A DNA stretch of 64,000 bases from Nocardioides sp. SYSU D00065 (GCF_017916425.1 NZ_JAFMSX010000005.1:205447-269446); one strand, 5' to 3'; shown: positions 8,338 to 17,554, counted from the stretch's first letter. Translations and numbers: made by a program. The notes: generated from the letters alone by a model not told the origin.

Positions 8338-8704
8338 GTGAGCCACCCACATCGCGACGCCCCGGAACGTGGCTCACACACCGCCCGCCGCCCCAGCGGT
8401 GAGCCACCCACATCGCAGCGCCCCGGAATGTGGCTCACACACCGCCCGCCGCCCCAGCGGTGAGCCACCCACATCGCAGCGCCCCGGAATGTGGCTCACG
8501 CACCGCCCGGCGCCCCAGCGGTGAGCCACCCACATCGCAGCGCCCCGGAATGTGGCTCACGCACCGCCCGCCGCGCCCAGCGGTGAGCCACCCACATCGC
8601 AGCGCCCGAGAATGTGGCTCACACACCGCCCGCCGCGGCGGCGGTGAGCCACCCACATCGCGGCGCCCCGGAACGTGGCTCACACACCGCCCGCCGAGGC
8701 GGCG
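8338..8704. repeat. six tandem 61-bp palindromic repeats
   Basis: Units begin at 8338, 8399, 8460, 8521, 8583 and 8644 (period 61-62 bp). Each opens with GTGAGCCAC and carries the inverse GTGGCTCAC about 22 nt later, so each can form a 9-bp stem; the linker CACCGCCCGCCG(C)CCCAGCG joins units and allows alternative pairing between neighbours. Units differ at a few bases. There are no unique spacers, so this is not CRISPR. It fills the gap between two converging genes (8289-8707), where no coding sequence is convincing. Confidence 0.9.
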
Positions 8705-8707
8705 AGC

Positions 8708-9343
8708 TCAGACGTTGGCCGGCCCCCGAGGCAGCGGCGCCTGCCAACCCCGTACGAGCGCGAGCAGCCGCCACCCGAGGCACGTCGTGAAGCCGGCCGC
8801 GGCCACCACGCCGAGAGGTACGCCGCTGCGGTCGAGCAGGACCGCGACGCCGGCGCCGGCGAGCGCGGGCGTGGCGTACAGCACGCCCTCGAAGATCACC
8901 GGCACCCGGCCGGCGAGGACGTCGCGCAGGATGCCGCCCCCGATGCCGGTCACCATCCCCATCAGCGCGGCCGGCAGCGGGCCGAGCCCGTGATCGAGGG
9001 CCTTGAGCGCCCCGGTGACGCAGAACAGCGCGAGCCCGCAGGCGTCGAAGAGGGTCACGAGCCGCTCGAGCCGCCCGATGGCGGGGTGGAAGAAGAAGGT
9101 CAGCAGCCCGGCGGCCACCGGCACGAGGAGGTAGCGCCAGTCCGCGAGCGCGGCCGGCGGCGTGGCGCCGATCAGCACGTCGCGCACGAAGCCCCCGCCG
9201 AGTCCGGTGACGCCGGCGAGGACCGTGGCCGCGAACAGGTCGAGGTTCTTGCGCACCGCGACGAGGCCACCGGTCACGGCGAAGACGAAGATGCCCACGA
9301 GGTCGAGCACGACGAGGGTCGTGGCGAGCTCGGTGTCAGGCAC
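8708..9343 (-). CDS. TRIC cation channel / UPF0126 (YicG-like) membrane protein
   Basis: A 211-residue protein with seven predicted transmembrane segments built as two homologous halves, each with a glycine-rich loop: 'VTGLGGGFVRDVL' in the first and 'VTGIGGGILRDVL' in the second, the hallmark of bacterial TRIC homologues. They are trimeric monovalent-cation channels. GTG start at 9341-9343 is placed 7 nt after a TAGCCT -10 element (leaderless). It converges on the repeat array. Confidence 0.9.
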   Translation of the reverse strand: MPDTELATTLVVLDLVGIFVFAVTGGLVAVRKNLDLFAATVLAGVTGLGGGFVRDVLIGATPPAALADWRYLLVPVAAGLLTFFFHPAIGRLERLVTLFDACGLALFCVTGALKALDHGLGPLPAALMGMVTGIGGGILRDVLAGRVPVIFEGVLYATPALAGAGVAVLLDRSGVPLGVVAAAGFTTCLGWRLLALVRGWQAPLPRGPANV

Positions 9344-9532
9344 GTGCCGAAGGCTAGGACGCGGGACGGCACCGGCCCAAGCCGGCCATCGTGCGGCCGG
9401 CGTCCCCGGGCGGGTGGGGGTCCGGCGCGCCGCGGGCCTGCCCCTCGCGCGGGCGCCGCTGGCGTAGGCTCGCCGGAACGGATGCCCGGCGCATCGACGA
9501 CCACCATCAACGCAGGCAGGAGCCCGCCGTCC

Positions 9533-10489
9533 ATGGCCAAGCTGACGTTCACCGGACGCAGCCGGGACGGCAAGCGCCTGCTGCTGGTGGACGGGTCGGG
9601 ACAGGAGCACTTCCTGGTCGTCGACGCCCGCCTCCGCCGCGCCATCACCGGCGTGCCCGACAGCAACGGCCAGTTGGAGATCCCGATGGAATCAAGCCTC
9701 CGCCCCCGCGACATCCAGGCGCGCATCCGTGCCGGCGAGAGCGCCGAGTCGGTCGCGCACGCCGCCGGCACGTCGGTCGAGAAGATCATGCCGTTCGCCG
9801 CCCCCGTTCTGGCCGAGCGCGCACACGTCGCGCAGCGCGCCCAGCTCGCCTCGTTGCGTCGCCGCGCCACCGAGTCCGGCGCCCGCACCCTCGGCGACGC
9901 GGTGAGCGCGCACCTGCGCGCGCACAACACCGACCCGGACTCGATCGAGTGGGACGCCTGGCGCCGCGAGGACGGCCGCTGGACCCTGACCGCGATGTAC
10001 GACGTCGCCGGCCGCTCCGGGATCGCGACCTTCTCCCACGACCCGCGCGGCAGCTTCGTCACCGTCGACGACGAGGACGCCCGCTGGCTGGTCGGCGACA
10101 GCGCGCCCGCCGAGCCCGCGGGTCCCGCCGCCGACGACCTCGCCGCCGCTCGCCAGCGGCGGCTGAGCGCGGTCGGGGGCGACGACCTCGGTGCGGACGC
10201 GATCGAGCTGGTGGCCGGCGACAGGACCGGCAGCGACCCCGGTGACGAGACCGCCGACCCGACCGCCAACGAGACCACCATGGACCTGACCGAGCTCGGC
10301 GCCGAGCGGCCCGTCGAGGCCCTCGACGAGAGAGGCGACGAGCCCGCCCCGTCGCAGCCCGCCCCGGCCGCGCAGGAGCCCGCCGCCGAGGCTCCTGCCG
10401 AGCCCCGCTCCCGCCCGGCGAGGAAGCGCGGTCGCGCATCCGTGCCGAGCTGGGACGAGATCATGTTCGGCGGCGGCAAGAACGACTGA
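9533..10489 (+). CDS. sepH: septation protein SepH
   Basis: A 318-residue cytoplasmic cell-division protein of the actinobacterial SepH family (DUF3071). The N-terminal domain (about 1-170) includes 'RPRDIQARIRAGESAESVAHAAG', a helix-turn-helix-like segment needed for FtsZ binding in Streptomyces SepH, followed by 'IEWDAWRREDGRWTL'. An acidic, proline-rich linker leads to a conserved tip 'SVPSWDEIMFGG'. SepH promotes FtsZ filament assembly. Start at 9533 has GGCAGGAG about 10 nt upstream; an in-frame ATG at 9482 would add 17 residues. Confidence 0.92.
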   Translation: MAKLTFTGRSRDGKRLLLVDGSGQEHFLVVDARLRRAITGVPDSNGQLEIPMESSLRPRDIQARIRAGESAESVAHAAGTSVEKIMPFAAPVLAERAHVAQRAQLASLRRRATESGARTLGDAVSAHLRAHNTDPDSIEWDAWRREDGRWTLTAMYDVAGRSGIATFSHDPRGSFVTVDDEDARWLVGDSAPAEPAGPAADDLAAARQRRLSAVGGDDLGADAIELVAGDRTGSDPGDETADPTANETTMDLTELGAERPVEALDERGDEPAPSQPAPAAQEPAAEAPAEPRSRPARKRGRASVPSWDEIMFGGGKND

Positions 10490-10491
10490 CC

Positions 10492-11325
10492 GTGCGGCTG
10501 GTCGGGCTCAACGTCCACCCCCTCAAGTCCGGCGCCGTACGCCCGGTGGAGGCCGCCACGGTGCTCCCCGGTGGCCTCCAGGACGACCGGTCGTGGATGC
10601 TCGTCGACGGTGACGGCCGCTTGGTCTCGGCCCGTGAGGCCCACGCGACGTTCCGGATCGTCGCGGACACCCCGGCGACCGACCCGAGGGTGAGTCATGC
10701 GCTTCGCCTGCGGGCGCCGGGGGTGGAGGACCTGCTGCTGGGCCGGCCCGACGGCCATCCGGTGCCCGTCCGGCTCTTCTCCCTGGACCTGCGCGCCATC
10801 CCCGTGCCCGAGGCGGACGCCTGGATCGCCGCCGTGCTGGGGCGCCCGGACGTACGGCTCGTGTGGTGCCACGACCCGGCGCGACGGGTGCTGCAACCGG
10901 GCTACTCGCAGCCGGGCGACCACACGTCCTTCGCCGACTCCTTCCCCGTCACCCTCGCCTCGCTCTCCTCTCTCCGGCGGCTCGACGACTGGATCGCCGA
11001 GCGGGCCCTCGAGCTGGGCGAGGAGCAACCGGGGCCGCTGCCGGTCGAGCGGTTCCGCGCCAACCTGGTGGTCGACGGCGAGGAGCCCTTCGCCGAGGAC
11101 GACTGGACGGGACTGCAGGTGGGCGCCGTGCGGTTCCGCGTCGCGAAGCCGACGAGCCGCTGCGTGATGACGACCATCGACCCCGCCACCCTCACCACGG
11201 CCCGGGAGCCGATCCGCACGCTGGCGCGACACCGGCGGGTCGGCGGCAAGACGATGTTCGCCGTCCACCTGGTCCCCGAGGCGGGCGGCCGCATCCAGGT
11301 CGGCGACGCCGTCCGCGCCTCGTGA
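10492..11325 (+). CDS. MOSC domain-containing protein (YcbX-like)
   Basis: A 277-residue protein with an N-terminal MOSC beta-barrel domain ('LNVHPLKSGAVRPVEAATV', residues 5-23) and a C-terminal MOSC domain where 'RVAKPTSRCVMTTIDP' supplies the conserved Cys that ligates the molybdenum cofactor in the family. Such proteins act with reductases on N-hydroxylated compounds. It lacks the ferredoxin domain of E. coli YcbX. GTG start 2 nt after the sepH stop, so it is probably cotranscribed with sepH. Confidence 0.9.
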   Translation: MRLVGLNVHPLKSGAVRPVEAATVLPGGLQDDRSWMLVDGDGRLVSAREAHATFRIVADTPATDPRVSHALRLRAPGVEDLLLGRPDGHPVPVRLFSLDLRAIPVPEADAWIAAVLGRPDVRLVWCHDPARRVLQPGYSQPGDHTSFADSFPVTLASLSSLRRLDDWIAERALELGEEQPGPLPVERFRANLVVDGEEPFAEDDWTGLQVGAVRFRVAKPTSRCVMTTIDPATLTTAREPIRTLARHRRVGGKTMFAVHLVPEAGGRIQVGDAVRAS

Positions 11326-11352
11326 GCCCGTCAGCCTGCCCGCGCCAACACC

Positions 11353-12195
11353 TCAGCGGCCGGTGGCGACGGGCCGGTCCGGGTCGGTGATCCAGCCGCT
11401 CCAGCTGCCGGGGTAGAGCGCCGCCTCGATCCCCGCCAGCTCCATCGCCAGCACGTCGTGGGCCGCGGTGACGCCGGACCCGCAGTAGGCGGCGACCGAC
11501 CCGGCGGCGTGCGCGCCGACGCGGGCGTACGCCTCGCGCAGCTGCGCGCGGGACCGGAACCGGCCACGTTCGTCGAGGTTCTCGGTCGTGGGCACGTTGG
11601 CCGCGCCGGGGATGTGCCCGGCGACGGCGTCGACCGGCTCGGTCTCCCCGGCGTACCGCTCGGGCGCTCGGGCGTCCACGAGCACGTCCACGTCGCCCAG
11701 GGTCTCGGCCTCCACGACGGGCATGTGCTTGATCGTCGAGACGGTGAAGTCACCCGGCTCCGGCGCGCTCTCCCCCGACTCGACCGGGTGCCCGTCCTCG
11801 AGCCACGCGGTCCAGCCGCCGTCGAGCACGCGTACGTCGCGGTGGCCGTGGTGGCGCAGCAGCCACCACGCCCGGGCCGCCGCTCGCCCCTGCCAGTCGT
11901 CGTACACGACGACGGTCCGGTCGCCGCAGACGCCCGAGCGGCGCATCGCCGCCTCGAACCGCGCCTCGTCCGGCAGCGGGTGGCGCCCGTCGGCGCCCGG
12001 CGGATCGGCCAGGTCGCGGTCGAGGTCGACGTACGCGGCGCCCGGCACGTGGCCGGCCGCGTGCTCGTCGCGGCCCGGCGGGCCGCCCATGGCGTAGCGG
12101 ACGTCGAGGACGGTCACGTCCCCGAGGCGGGCCGCGAGCTCGTCGGTGGTGATCAGCGGTCCGGATCCGGCGGTCCCGGCGAAGTCCTGGTCCAT
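11353..12195 (-). CDS. sseA: thiosulfate/3-mercaptopyruvate sulfurtransferase (two rhodanese domains)
   Basis: A 280-residue tandem rhodanese. The inactive N-terminal domain runs about 14-130 ('VLDVRYAMGGPPGRDEHAAGHVPGA'), and the catalytic domain about 155-278 ends in the active-site loop 'CGSGVTA', the form typical of mercaptopyruvate/thiosulfate sulfurtransferases. It transfers sulfane sulfur to cyanide or thiols. ATG at 12195 is 7 nt from TACCGT (leaderless); divergent from thymidine kinase with 54 bp between. Preference between the two substrates cannot be settled from sequence. Confidence 0.9.
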   Translation of the reverse strand: MDQDFAGTAGSGPLITTDELAARLGDVTVLDVRYAMGGPPGRDEHAAGHVPGAAYVDLDRDLADPPGADGRHPLPDEARFEAAMRRSGVCGDRTVVVYDDWQGRAAARAWWLLRHHGHRDVRVLDGGWTAWLEDGHPVESGESAPEPGDFTVSTIKHMPVVEAETLGDVDVLVDARAPERYAGETEPVDAVAGHIPGAANVPTTENLDERGRFRSRAQLREAYARVGAHAAGSVAAYCGSGVTAAHDVLAMELAGIEAALYPGSWSGWITDPDRPVATGR

Positions 12196-12249
12196 GCGCG
12201 GCACGGTAGCCGTCGCGGCGGGCGGTCGCTGTGACAAGATCCCCGGGAC

Positions 12250-12903
12250 ATGGCTGAACTGCACTTCTTCACGGGCACGATGGACTCCGGCAAGTCCACG
12301 CTGGCGCTCCAGACCAACCACAACCACGCCGCCCGCGGACGCGTCGGCCGCATCTTCACCACCCACGACCGAGCCGGCCAGGCCGTGCTGTCCAGCCGGC
12401 TGGGGCTCACCCACGAGGCGCTCGAGGTCGACGCGGCGTTCGACTTCTGGAGCTACGTCGTCGACACGCTGACGCGCGGAGGACGCATCGACTACCTGAT
12501 CTGCGACGAGGCCCAGTTCTACTCCGCCGCCCAGATCGACCAGCTCGCCAAGGTCGTCGACGAGCTGCAGATCGACGTGTTCGCCTTCGGGATCCTCACC
12601 GACTTCCGCACCGTGCTGTTCCCCGGCAGCGCCCGCCTCGTCGAGCTGGCGGACCGGATGAACGTCCTGCAGGTCGAGGCGCTGTGCTGGTGCGGCAAGC
12701 GGGCCACCCACAACGCCCGCACCGAGAACGGCGCGATGGTCGTCGAAGGCGAGGTGATCGTCGTGGGCGACGTCGACCAGGTCGACGAGCCCGCCGCCGA
12801 CGTCGCCTACGAGGTGCTGTGCCGCCAGCACCACCGGCGCCGCCTCACCGCGGCGCGCGCCAAGGCCGTCAGCCTGGCCCCCGAGCCGCTGCCCTTCGGC
12901 TGA
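12250..12903 (+). CDS. tdk: thymidine kinase (type II)
   Basis: A 217-residue TK1-like thymidine kinase that salvages thymidine to dTMP with ATP. Walker A 'GTMDSGKST' (residues 9-17), Walker B-like 'YLICDEAQF', and the lasso/zinc region 'CWCGKRATHNART', with a further Cys near the C terminus ('VLCRQHHRRR'), fit type II. Length and start are typical. It is one of two genes for dTTP supply in the window with dut. Not in an obvious operon. Confidence 0.95.
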   Translation: MAELHFFTGTMDSGKSTLALQTNHNHAARGRVGRIFTTHDRAGQAVLSSRLGLTHEALEVDAAFDFWSYVVDTLTRGGRIDYLICDEAQFYSAAQIDQLAKVVDELQIDVFAFGILTDFRTVLFPGSARLVELADRMNVLQVEALCWCGKRATHNARTENGAMVVEGEVIVVGDVDQVDEPAADVAYEVLCRQHHRRRLTAARAKAVSLAPEPLPFG

Positions 12904-12951
12904 GCGCTCACCGGTCGCGGTCGCGACGTCGTGCTGGCCGGCGCGCCCGGC

Positions 12952-14088
12952 TCAGCCGACCAGGATCGGGATGAGCATCTCGGCCGACGTCAGGGAGCCG
13001 TGCAGCCCGACCAGGGTGTCCTCGTAGGCGAAGTCGCGCGTCGAGACGACCGCGGTGTCGCCGTGGCAGGCGACCATGACGTCACCGAGGCGCGGCAGCA
13101 CGCCCGGTGCGACCGCGCCGAACCATCCCCGCTCGACCGCCTCCTCGCGCGCCAGCACCGTCGCGGCGTCCCCGAGCACCTCGCGCCAGGCGGCCACCAC
13201 GTCGGTGACCGCCCCGGCCGAGCAGTAGAGGTGGCGGAACCGGGCCTCGCCCCCGAGCAGCGCCACGCCGTCGCGCATCCCGTCGACCTCGTCGACGTCG
13301 ACGCGCGCCTCGCGGGGGCTGTCGACCATGCCGTGGTCGGCCACCACGAGCAGCCGGGTCTGCGGAGGCAGCGCCTCGCGCAGCTGCTCGGCCTCGGCGT
13401 CGACCATGGCCAGCTGCTGCAGCCACTGCGTCGAGGCCACGCCGAACTTGTGCCCGGTCCAGTCGAGGTCGGAGTCGTAGACGTAGGTCAGGGACGGCTC
13501 GTGGCCCGAGGCGCTCACGGTCGCGGCGATGCGCTCGCCGACGCGGTCGGCGCCGACGTACGACGCCCCGCGCTGCGAGGCGAGCGTCAGCCCCGTTCCC
13601 GCGAACTCGCGCTTGTTGACCGAGGTGACGTGCACGCCGGCGTGCGCGAGCCGGCCGAGCGCCGTCGGGTGCGGCTGCCACTCGAGGGGGTCGATGGACT
13701 TGTCCCACCCGAGGTGGTTGAGCAGGCGGTCGGTGCCGGGGATCCGGGCGGTGAACCCGACCAGCCCGTGGGCGCCCGGTGGCAGCCCGGTCCCGAGGGA
13801 CGTCAGCGAGGTCGCCGTCGTCGACGGCACTCCCGCCGTGCCGGTGGAGTCCTCGCCCAGCAGCGAGGACAGGTACGGCGCAGCGTGGGCGTGCCGGGCG
13901 AGGAGCTCGGCGCCCATGCCGTCGACGAGGAACAGCACGTACGACGGCGCGGGCGGCAGCTCGAGGCCGTCGGGGTGAGCGTCGAGCGCGACGCCGAGGG
14001 CGCGTGCGACCGACGGGACCACGTCGGCGAGCGAGCGGTCACCGTAGGCCGGCGGCGTGAACCCCGGCCGGTCGGGCGCCGTGGTCAC
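12952..14088 (-). CDS. alkaline phosphatase / nucleotide pyrophosphatase-phosphodiesterase family protein
   Basis: A 378-residue protein of the type I phosphodiesterase/NPP superfamily. 'VLFLVDGMGAELL' carries the first metal Asp, 'GVPSTTATSLTSLGTG' the nucleophile Thr/Ser, and 'LLVVADHGMVD' the second metal-binding D-H pair; 'DSDLDWTGHKFG' and 'HGSLTSAEMLIPILV' follow. No signal peptide, so it probably acts in the cytoplasm on an unidentified phosphodiester. GTG start at 14086-14088 overlaps the DUF5998 stop by 4 nt, an arrangement common in actinobacteria. Confidence 0.9.
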   Translation of the reverse strand: MTTAPDRPGFTPPAYGDRSLADVVPSVARALGVALDAHPDGLELPPAPSYVLFLVDGMGAELLARHAHAAPYLSSLLGEDSTGTAGVPSTTATSLTSLGTGLPPGAHGLVGFTARIPGTDRLLNHLGWDKSIDPLEWQPHPTALGRLAHAGVHVTSVNKREFAGTGLTLASQRGASYVGADRVGERIAATVSASGHEPSLTYVYDSDLDWTGHKFGVASTQWLQQLAMVDAEAEQLREALPPQTRLLVVADHGMVDSPREARVDVDEVDGMRDGVALLGGEARFRHLYCSAGAVTDVVAAWREVLGDAATVLAREEAVERGWFGAVAPGVLPRLGDVMVACHGDTAVVSTRDFAYEDTLVGLHGSLTSAEMLIPILVG

Positions 14089-14666
14089 CCGCGCGTGCGC
14101 GAGGAGAGCGCGTCGGAGAAGGCGAGGAGACCGGCCACGGCGTCGGCGCCCTCCGCCGCGGCGGAGACGCGCAGCGTGTAGTCGTCACCGGCGAGCGTGC
14201 CGGTGTAGCCGTGGTCGGCGTCGCAGTTGGGGTCCGAGCAGGCGGCCGGCTCGAGGTCGAGTCGCCCGACGCCGCCCCAGCCGATGGTCAGCACGGCCTC
14301 GGCCGGCGGCGCGACGCCGGCCGTCGGGTTGGCCACCATCCGGGTCACCACGACGGTGCGGATCGAAGTGAGCGTGACCGCCTCGGTCGTGGTGGACGTG
14401 TAGGGCTCGGGGAGCATGTCGTCGCCGGGGTGCTCGTCGGTGTGGGCGATCACCAAGCGCGTCGGGGTGAGCAGCAGCGCCGTCAGGTGGCGGCGTACCT
14501 CCTCGTGGTCGAACGTCGTCTCGTGGTGCACGAAGTACGACAGCACCTCCTCGCCGCCTGCGGCGGAGAAGACGCCGTCGGTGACGACCTCGGGGTAGTA
14601 GCCGGTGCGGTGGATCGCCTGGCGGAGCTCGGAGGAGACGTCCGCGTCACGGGTGGAGCGGGGCAT
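14085..14666 (-). CDS. DUF5998 family protein
   Basis: A 193-residue soluble protein matching DUF5998, an actinobacterial family of unknown function. Notable segments are 'GYYPEVVTDGVFSAAGGEEVLSY' near the N terminus, 'HLTALLLTPTRLVIAHTDEHP' in the middle, and 'CSDPNCDADHGYTG', a small Cys/Asp/His cluster that could bind metal. It overlaps the phosphodiesterase gene by 4 nt (GTGA), so the two are probably coexpressed. It lies 27 bp after the GNAT/acyl-CoA synthetase stop. Confidence 0.85.
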   Translation of the reverse strand: MPRSTRDADVSSELRQAIHRTGYYPEVVTDGVFSAAGGEEVLSYFVHHETTFDHEEVRRHLTALLLTPTRLVIAHTDEHPGDDMLPEPYTSTTTEAVTLTSIRTVVVTRMVANPTAGVAPPAEAVLTIGWGGVGRLDLEPAACSDPNCDADHGYTGTLAGDDYTLRVSAAAEGADAVAGLLAFSDALSSRTRG

Positions 14667-14693
14667 GGTCGCAGTCTGTCACGCTCGCGCGCG

Positions 14694-17408
14694 TCAGTCG
14701 GGAAGAGTGTCCCCCGGCATCGTGCTGAGCCGCCGCACGAACCAGTCGGAACGGGAGTCCTTCACCGGCTCGACCCGCACGTTGGCGCCCAGCACGGTGG
14801 CGCCCGCGGCGCCGGCCAGCACCAGCGGCAGCTGGAGCGCGCGCACCTGCGGCAGGTCGTGCTGGAGCGCAGCGACCTGCCGGAGCAGGCGCTCGATCTC
14901 GGCCACGTCGACGATCTCGCTGCCCCGGTAGCCGAACAGCAGCGGCGAGGCCTTGATCTCGCGCACCATGTCCTGCGCGTCGTGGTCGGCGAGCGGCGGG
15001 ATCCGGAACGACCGGTCGCCGAGCAGCTCCGTCAGCGGCCCGCCGATGCCGAACGACAGCACGGGCCCGAACAGCGGGTCCTCCATCGTGGCGATGGTGA
15101 CCGGGACGCCCGGCGGCGCGTTGCGCTGGACGACGAAGCCGGCGCGCTCGGGGTCGGTGATGAGCGAGTTCAGGGAGCGCCAGGCGACGGCCATCTCGGC
15201 TTGGTTGTCGATGTTGCGCCACACGTGGGCGAGGTCGGGCCGGTCGCGCAGGTGGTCGGCGGTGGCCTTGAGCACCACGTCCCAGCCCAGCGCCTCCCCC
15301 GCCGCCGTCGCCTCGTCGAGCGACTCCACGGCGTACGTCTCCCACAGGTCGATGTGGTAGGCCCGCAGCAGGCGGCGCTGCTCCTCGAAGTCGAGGTCGC
15401 GCCCCTCGGGATGGTTCATCAGGACCTCGTTGACGAGGTGGCGCGCGGCGTCGCGATCGTTGCTGGCGACCTCCACCGCCGGCGACTGCGGCACCCGCAC
15501 CCACACCGCGTAGTCCACGACGCGGGCGAGGGCGCGGACGGCGGCCTCCACGGCGGGGTACGACGGCACGGACCCGCGCCCGGCGCTCGAGCCGGCGACG
15601 TCGGGGACCCGCAGCAGCTCCGGGACGCCCTCGGTCCCGAGGAAGGTCGAGACGATCGGCTTGTCGGACTGCTCGCCGACGGCGGCCAGCACGTTGGCCA
15701 CGTCCTCGCGAGCGCCGTCGACGTTGAGCGGCGGGATGAAGATCGCGACCACCGCGTCCACCTCGGGGTCGTCGATGGCGGCGTCGAGGGCGTCCTCGAA
15801 GTCCTCGGCCGTGGCGTCGGCGCCGAGTGCCACCTGCTTGTTGACGACCAGCCCGACCGCGTTGGCCGCGTCGGTCGCGAGCAGCCCCAACGCGTCGGAG
15901 TTGCCCACGATCGCCACCCGCCGACCGCGTGGCAGCGGCTGGTGGGCCAGCAGCTGGGCGACGTCGAACATCTCCTCCAGCGACTCGACCTGGATGATGC
16001 CGGCCTGGCGGAACATCGCGTCCACGGCCTCGGGCGGCGCACCGATCTTGCGGACCGCGTGTCCCATCGGCACGCCCTGGGAGCTGCGGCCCGAGCGCAC
16101 CGCCACGATCGGCTTGCGGCGGCTGACCCGGCGGGCGATGCGGGAGAACTTGCGCGGGTTGCCGATCGACTCCAGGTAGAGCAGCACGACCTCGGTCGCG
16201 TCGTCCTCCTCCCAGTACTGCAGGAGGTCGTTGCCCGACACGTCGGCGCGGTTGCCGGCGCTGACGAACGTGGTGAGGCCGAGACCGCGGTTCTGCACCT
16301 TCTCCAGGATCGCCGAGCCCAGCGCGCCGGACTGGCAGAAGAACCCGGCGCGACCTCGCGGCGGCATGACGGAGGACAGGGACGCGTTGAGCGAGACGTC
16401 GGGGTCGGTGTTGATGATGCCCAGGGCGTTCGGGCCGATGAGCCGCAGGCCGTACGATCGCGACAGCCCGACCAGGCGGCGCTGGCGTAGCCGGCCCTCC
16501 TCGCCGGTCTCGGCGAAGCCGGAGGAGATCACGACCAGGCCGTGGACGCCCTTGGCGGCGCAGTCGAGGACGACGTCCTGCACCGCGTCGGCGGGGACGG
16601 CGACGATCGCGACGTCGACGTCACCGGGGATCTCCCCCACCGACTTCCACGCCGGCATCCCCGCGACCGAGTCGGCGCTCGGGTTGACCACGTGGATACG
16701 GCCGGAGAAGTTGCCGAGCACGAGGTGGCGCACGAGCGCACGACCGATGGTGTCCTGGCGCCGGCTGGCGCCGATGATCGCCACGGACCGGGGCGCGAAG
16801 AAGCGCTCGATCGAGGCGTACTCGGCCCGGTGCTCGCGCTGCTCCATCACCCCGATCGCGGTGTCGGTCGGGTCGATGCGGAACACCAGCTCCATCACGC
16901 CGTCCTCGAACGCGCTCTTGACCTGGTAGCCGGCGTCCTTGAACGTGTGGATCATCGCCTGGTTGTCGGGAAGCACCTCCGCGACAAACTCCTCGATCCC
17001 GCGCTCGCGACCCGCTTGCGCGAGGTGCTCGAGCAGGAGCTGGCCGATCCCGCGACCCTGGTGCTTGTCCTCGACCAGGAACGCCACCTCGGCGTAGCCG
17101 GGGCGGATGGTGTCGTAGCGGCCGACGGCGATCATCTGGCCCGCGACCAGCAGGATCATCGCGACCCGCTCGCGGTGGTCGACGCGGGTGAAGCGGTCGA
17201 GGTCGCGGTCGGACAGCTCGGGCATCGGGGAGAAGAACCGGTAGTACTTCGACTGGTCGGAGACCCGGCTGTAGAACTCGACGAGCAGCTCGCGGTCCTC
17301 CGGCTGGATCGGCCGGATGTGCGCGGTGCGGCCGTCGCGCAGCAGGACGTCCGCCTCCCAGTGGCGCGGCGGGGGCGGCGTCGTCGGCAGGGCGTCCGCT
17401 TCGGTCAC
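14694..17408 (-). CDS. GNAT N-acetyltransferase / NDP-forming acyl-CoA synthetase fusion (protein acetyltransferase-like)
   Basis: A 904-residue cytoplasmic fusion. Residues ~20-180 form a GNAT domain with acetyl-CoA-binding 'EDKHQGRGIGQLLLEHL'. A CoA-binding Rossmann domain starts at ~205 ('VAIIGASRRQDTIGRALVRH'), followed by succinyl-CoA-ligase-like modules ('FFCQSGALGSAIL', 'VAIVGNSDALGLLATDAA') and a C-terminal ATP-grasp (~690-890). The GNAT-first order is the inverted layout known for Streptomyces PatA-type lysine acetyltransferases, opposite to E. coli PatZ. Such proteins acetylate and switch off acetyl-CoA synthetases. Whether the ligase half is catalytic is unclear. GTG start; TAGATT 6 nt upstream. 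Confidence 0.9.
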   Translation of the reverse strand: MTEADALPTTPPPPRHWEADVLLRDGRTAHIRPIQPEDRELLVEFYSRVSDQSKYYRFFSPMPELSDRDLDRFTRVDHRERVAMILLVAGQMIAVGRYDTIRPGYAEVAFLVEDKHQGRGIGQLLLEHLAQAGRERGIEEFVAEVLPDNQAMIHTFKDAGYQVKSAFEDGVMELVFRIDPTDTAIGVMEQREHRAEYASIERFFAPRSVAIIGASRRQDTIGRALVRHLVLGNFSGRIHVVNPSADSVAGMPAWKSVGEIPGDVDVAIVAVPADAVQDVVLDCAAKGVHGLVVISSGFAETGEEGRLRQRRLVGLSRSYGLRLIGPNALGIINTDPDVSLNASLSSVMPPRGRAGFFCQSGALGSAILEKVQNRGLGLTTFVSAGNRADVSGNDLLQYWEEDDATEVVLLYLESIGNPRKFSRIARRVSRRKPIVAVRSGRSSQGVPMGHAVRKIGAPPEAVDAMFRQAGIIQVESLEEMFDVAQLLAHQPLPRGRRVAIVGNSDALGLLATDAANAVGLVVNKQVALGADATAEDFEDALDAAIDDPEVDAVVAIFIPPLNVDGAREDVANVLAAVGEQSDKPIVSTFLGTEGVPELLRVPDVAGSSAGRGSVPSYPAVEAAVRALARVVDYAVWVRVPQSPAVEVASNDRDAARHLVNEVLMNHPEGRDLDFEEQRRLLRAYHIDLWETYAVESLDEATAAGEALGWDVVLKATADHLRDRPDLAHVWRNIDNQAEMAVAWRSLNSLITDPERAGFVVQRNAPPGVPVTIATMEDPLFGPVLSFGIGGPLTELLGDRSFRIPPLADHDAQDMVREIKASPLLFGYRGSEIVDVAEIERLLRQVAALQHDLPQVRALQLPLVLAGAAGATVLGANVRVEPVKDSRSDWFVRRLSTMPGDTLPD

Positions 17409-17509
17409 GGCTGCAATCTATCCGGAACGCACACCCGAAGCCCGAGCAGCGACCAACCGGTCGCCCGTACGCCGCGCCGCCTCCTGCGCCCCGATCGGCT
17501 CGAACGCTC

Positions 17510-17554
17510 ATCGTGGAGGATCCGTGTCGCTGGGTGACTCGGATCCTCCACGAT
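17510..17554. repeat. intergenic inverted repeat (15-bp arms)
   Basis: ATCGTGGAGGATCCG (17510-17524) is repeated inverted at 17540-17554 with a 15-nt centre. It lies in the 311-bp gap (17409-17719) between the divergent acetyltransferase and topoisomerase genes, so it is not at a gene end and is unlikely to be a simple terminator. The rest of the gap has no convincing gene. Confidence 0.8.

Noticed and set aside
6096..8474. A 792-codon minus-strand frame covering the MFS and oxidase genes and the repeat array
   Set aside because: Antisense shadow; the repeated 'VGGSPLGR' peptides come only from the 61-bp DNA repeats.
8338..8704. CRISPR array
   Set aside because: The 61-bp units are tandem with no unique spacers, and no cas genes are near.
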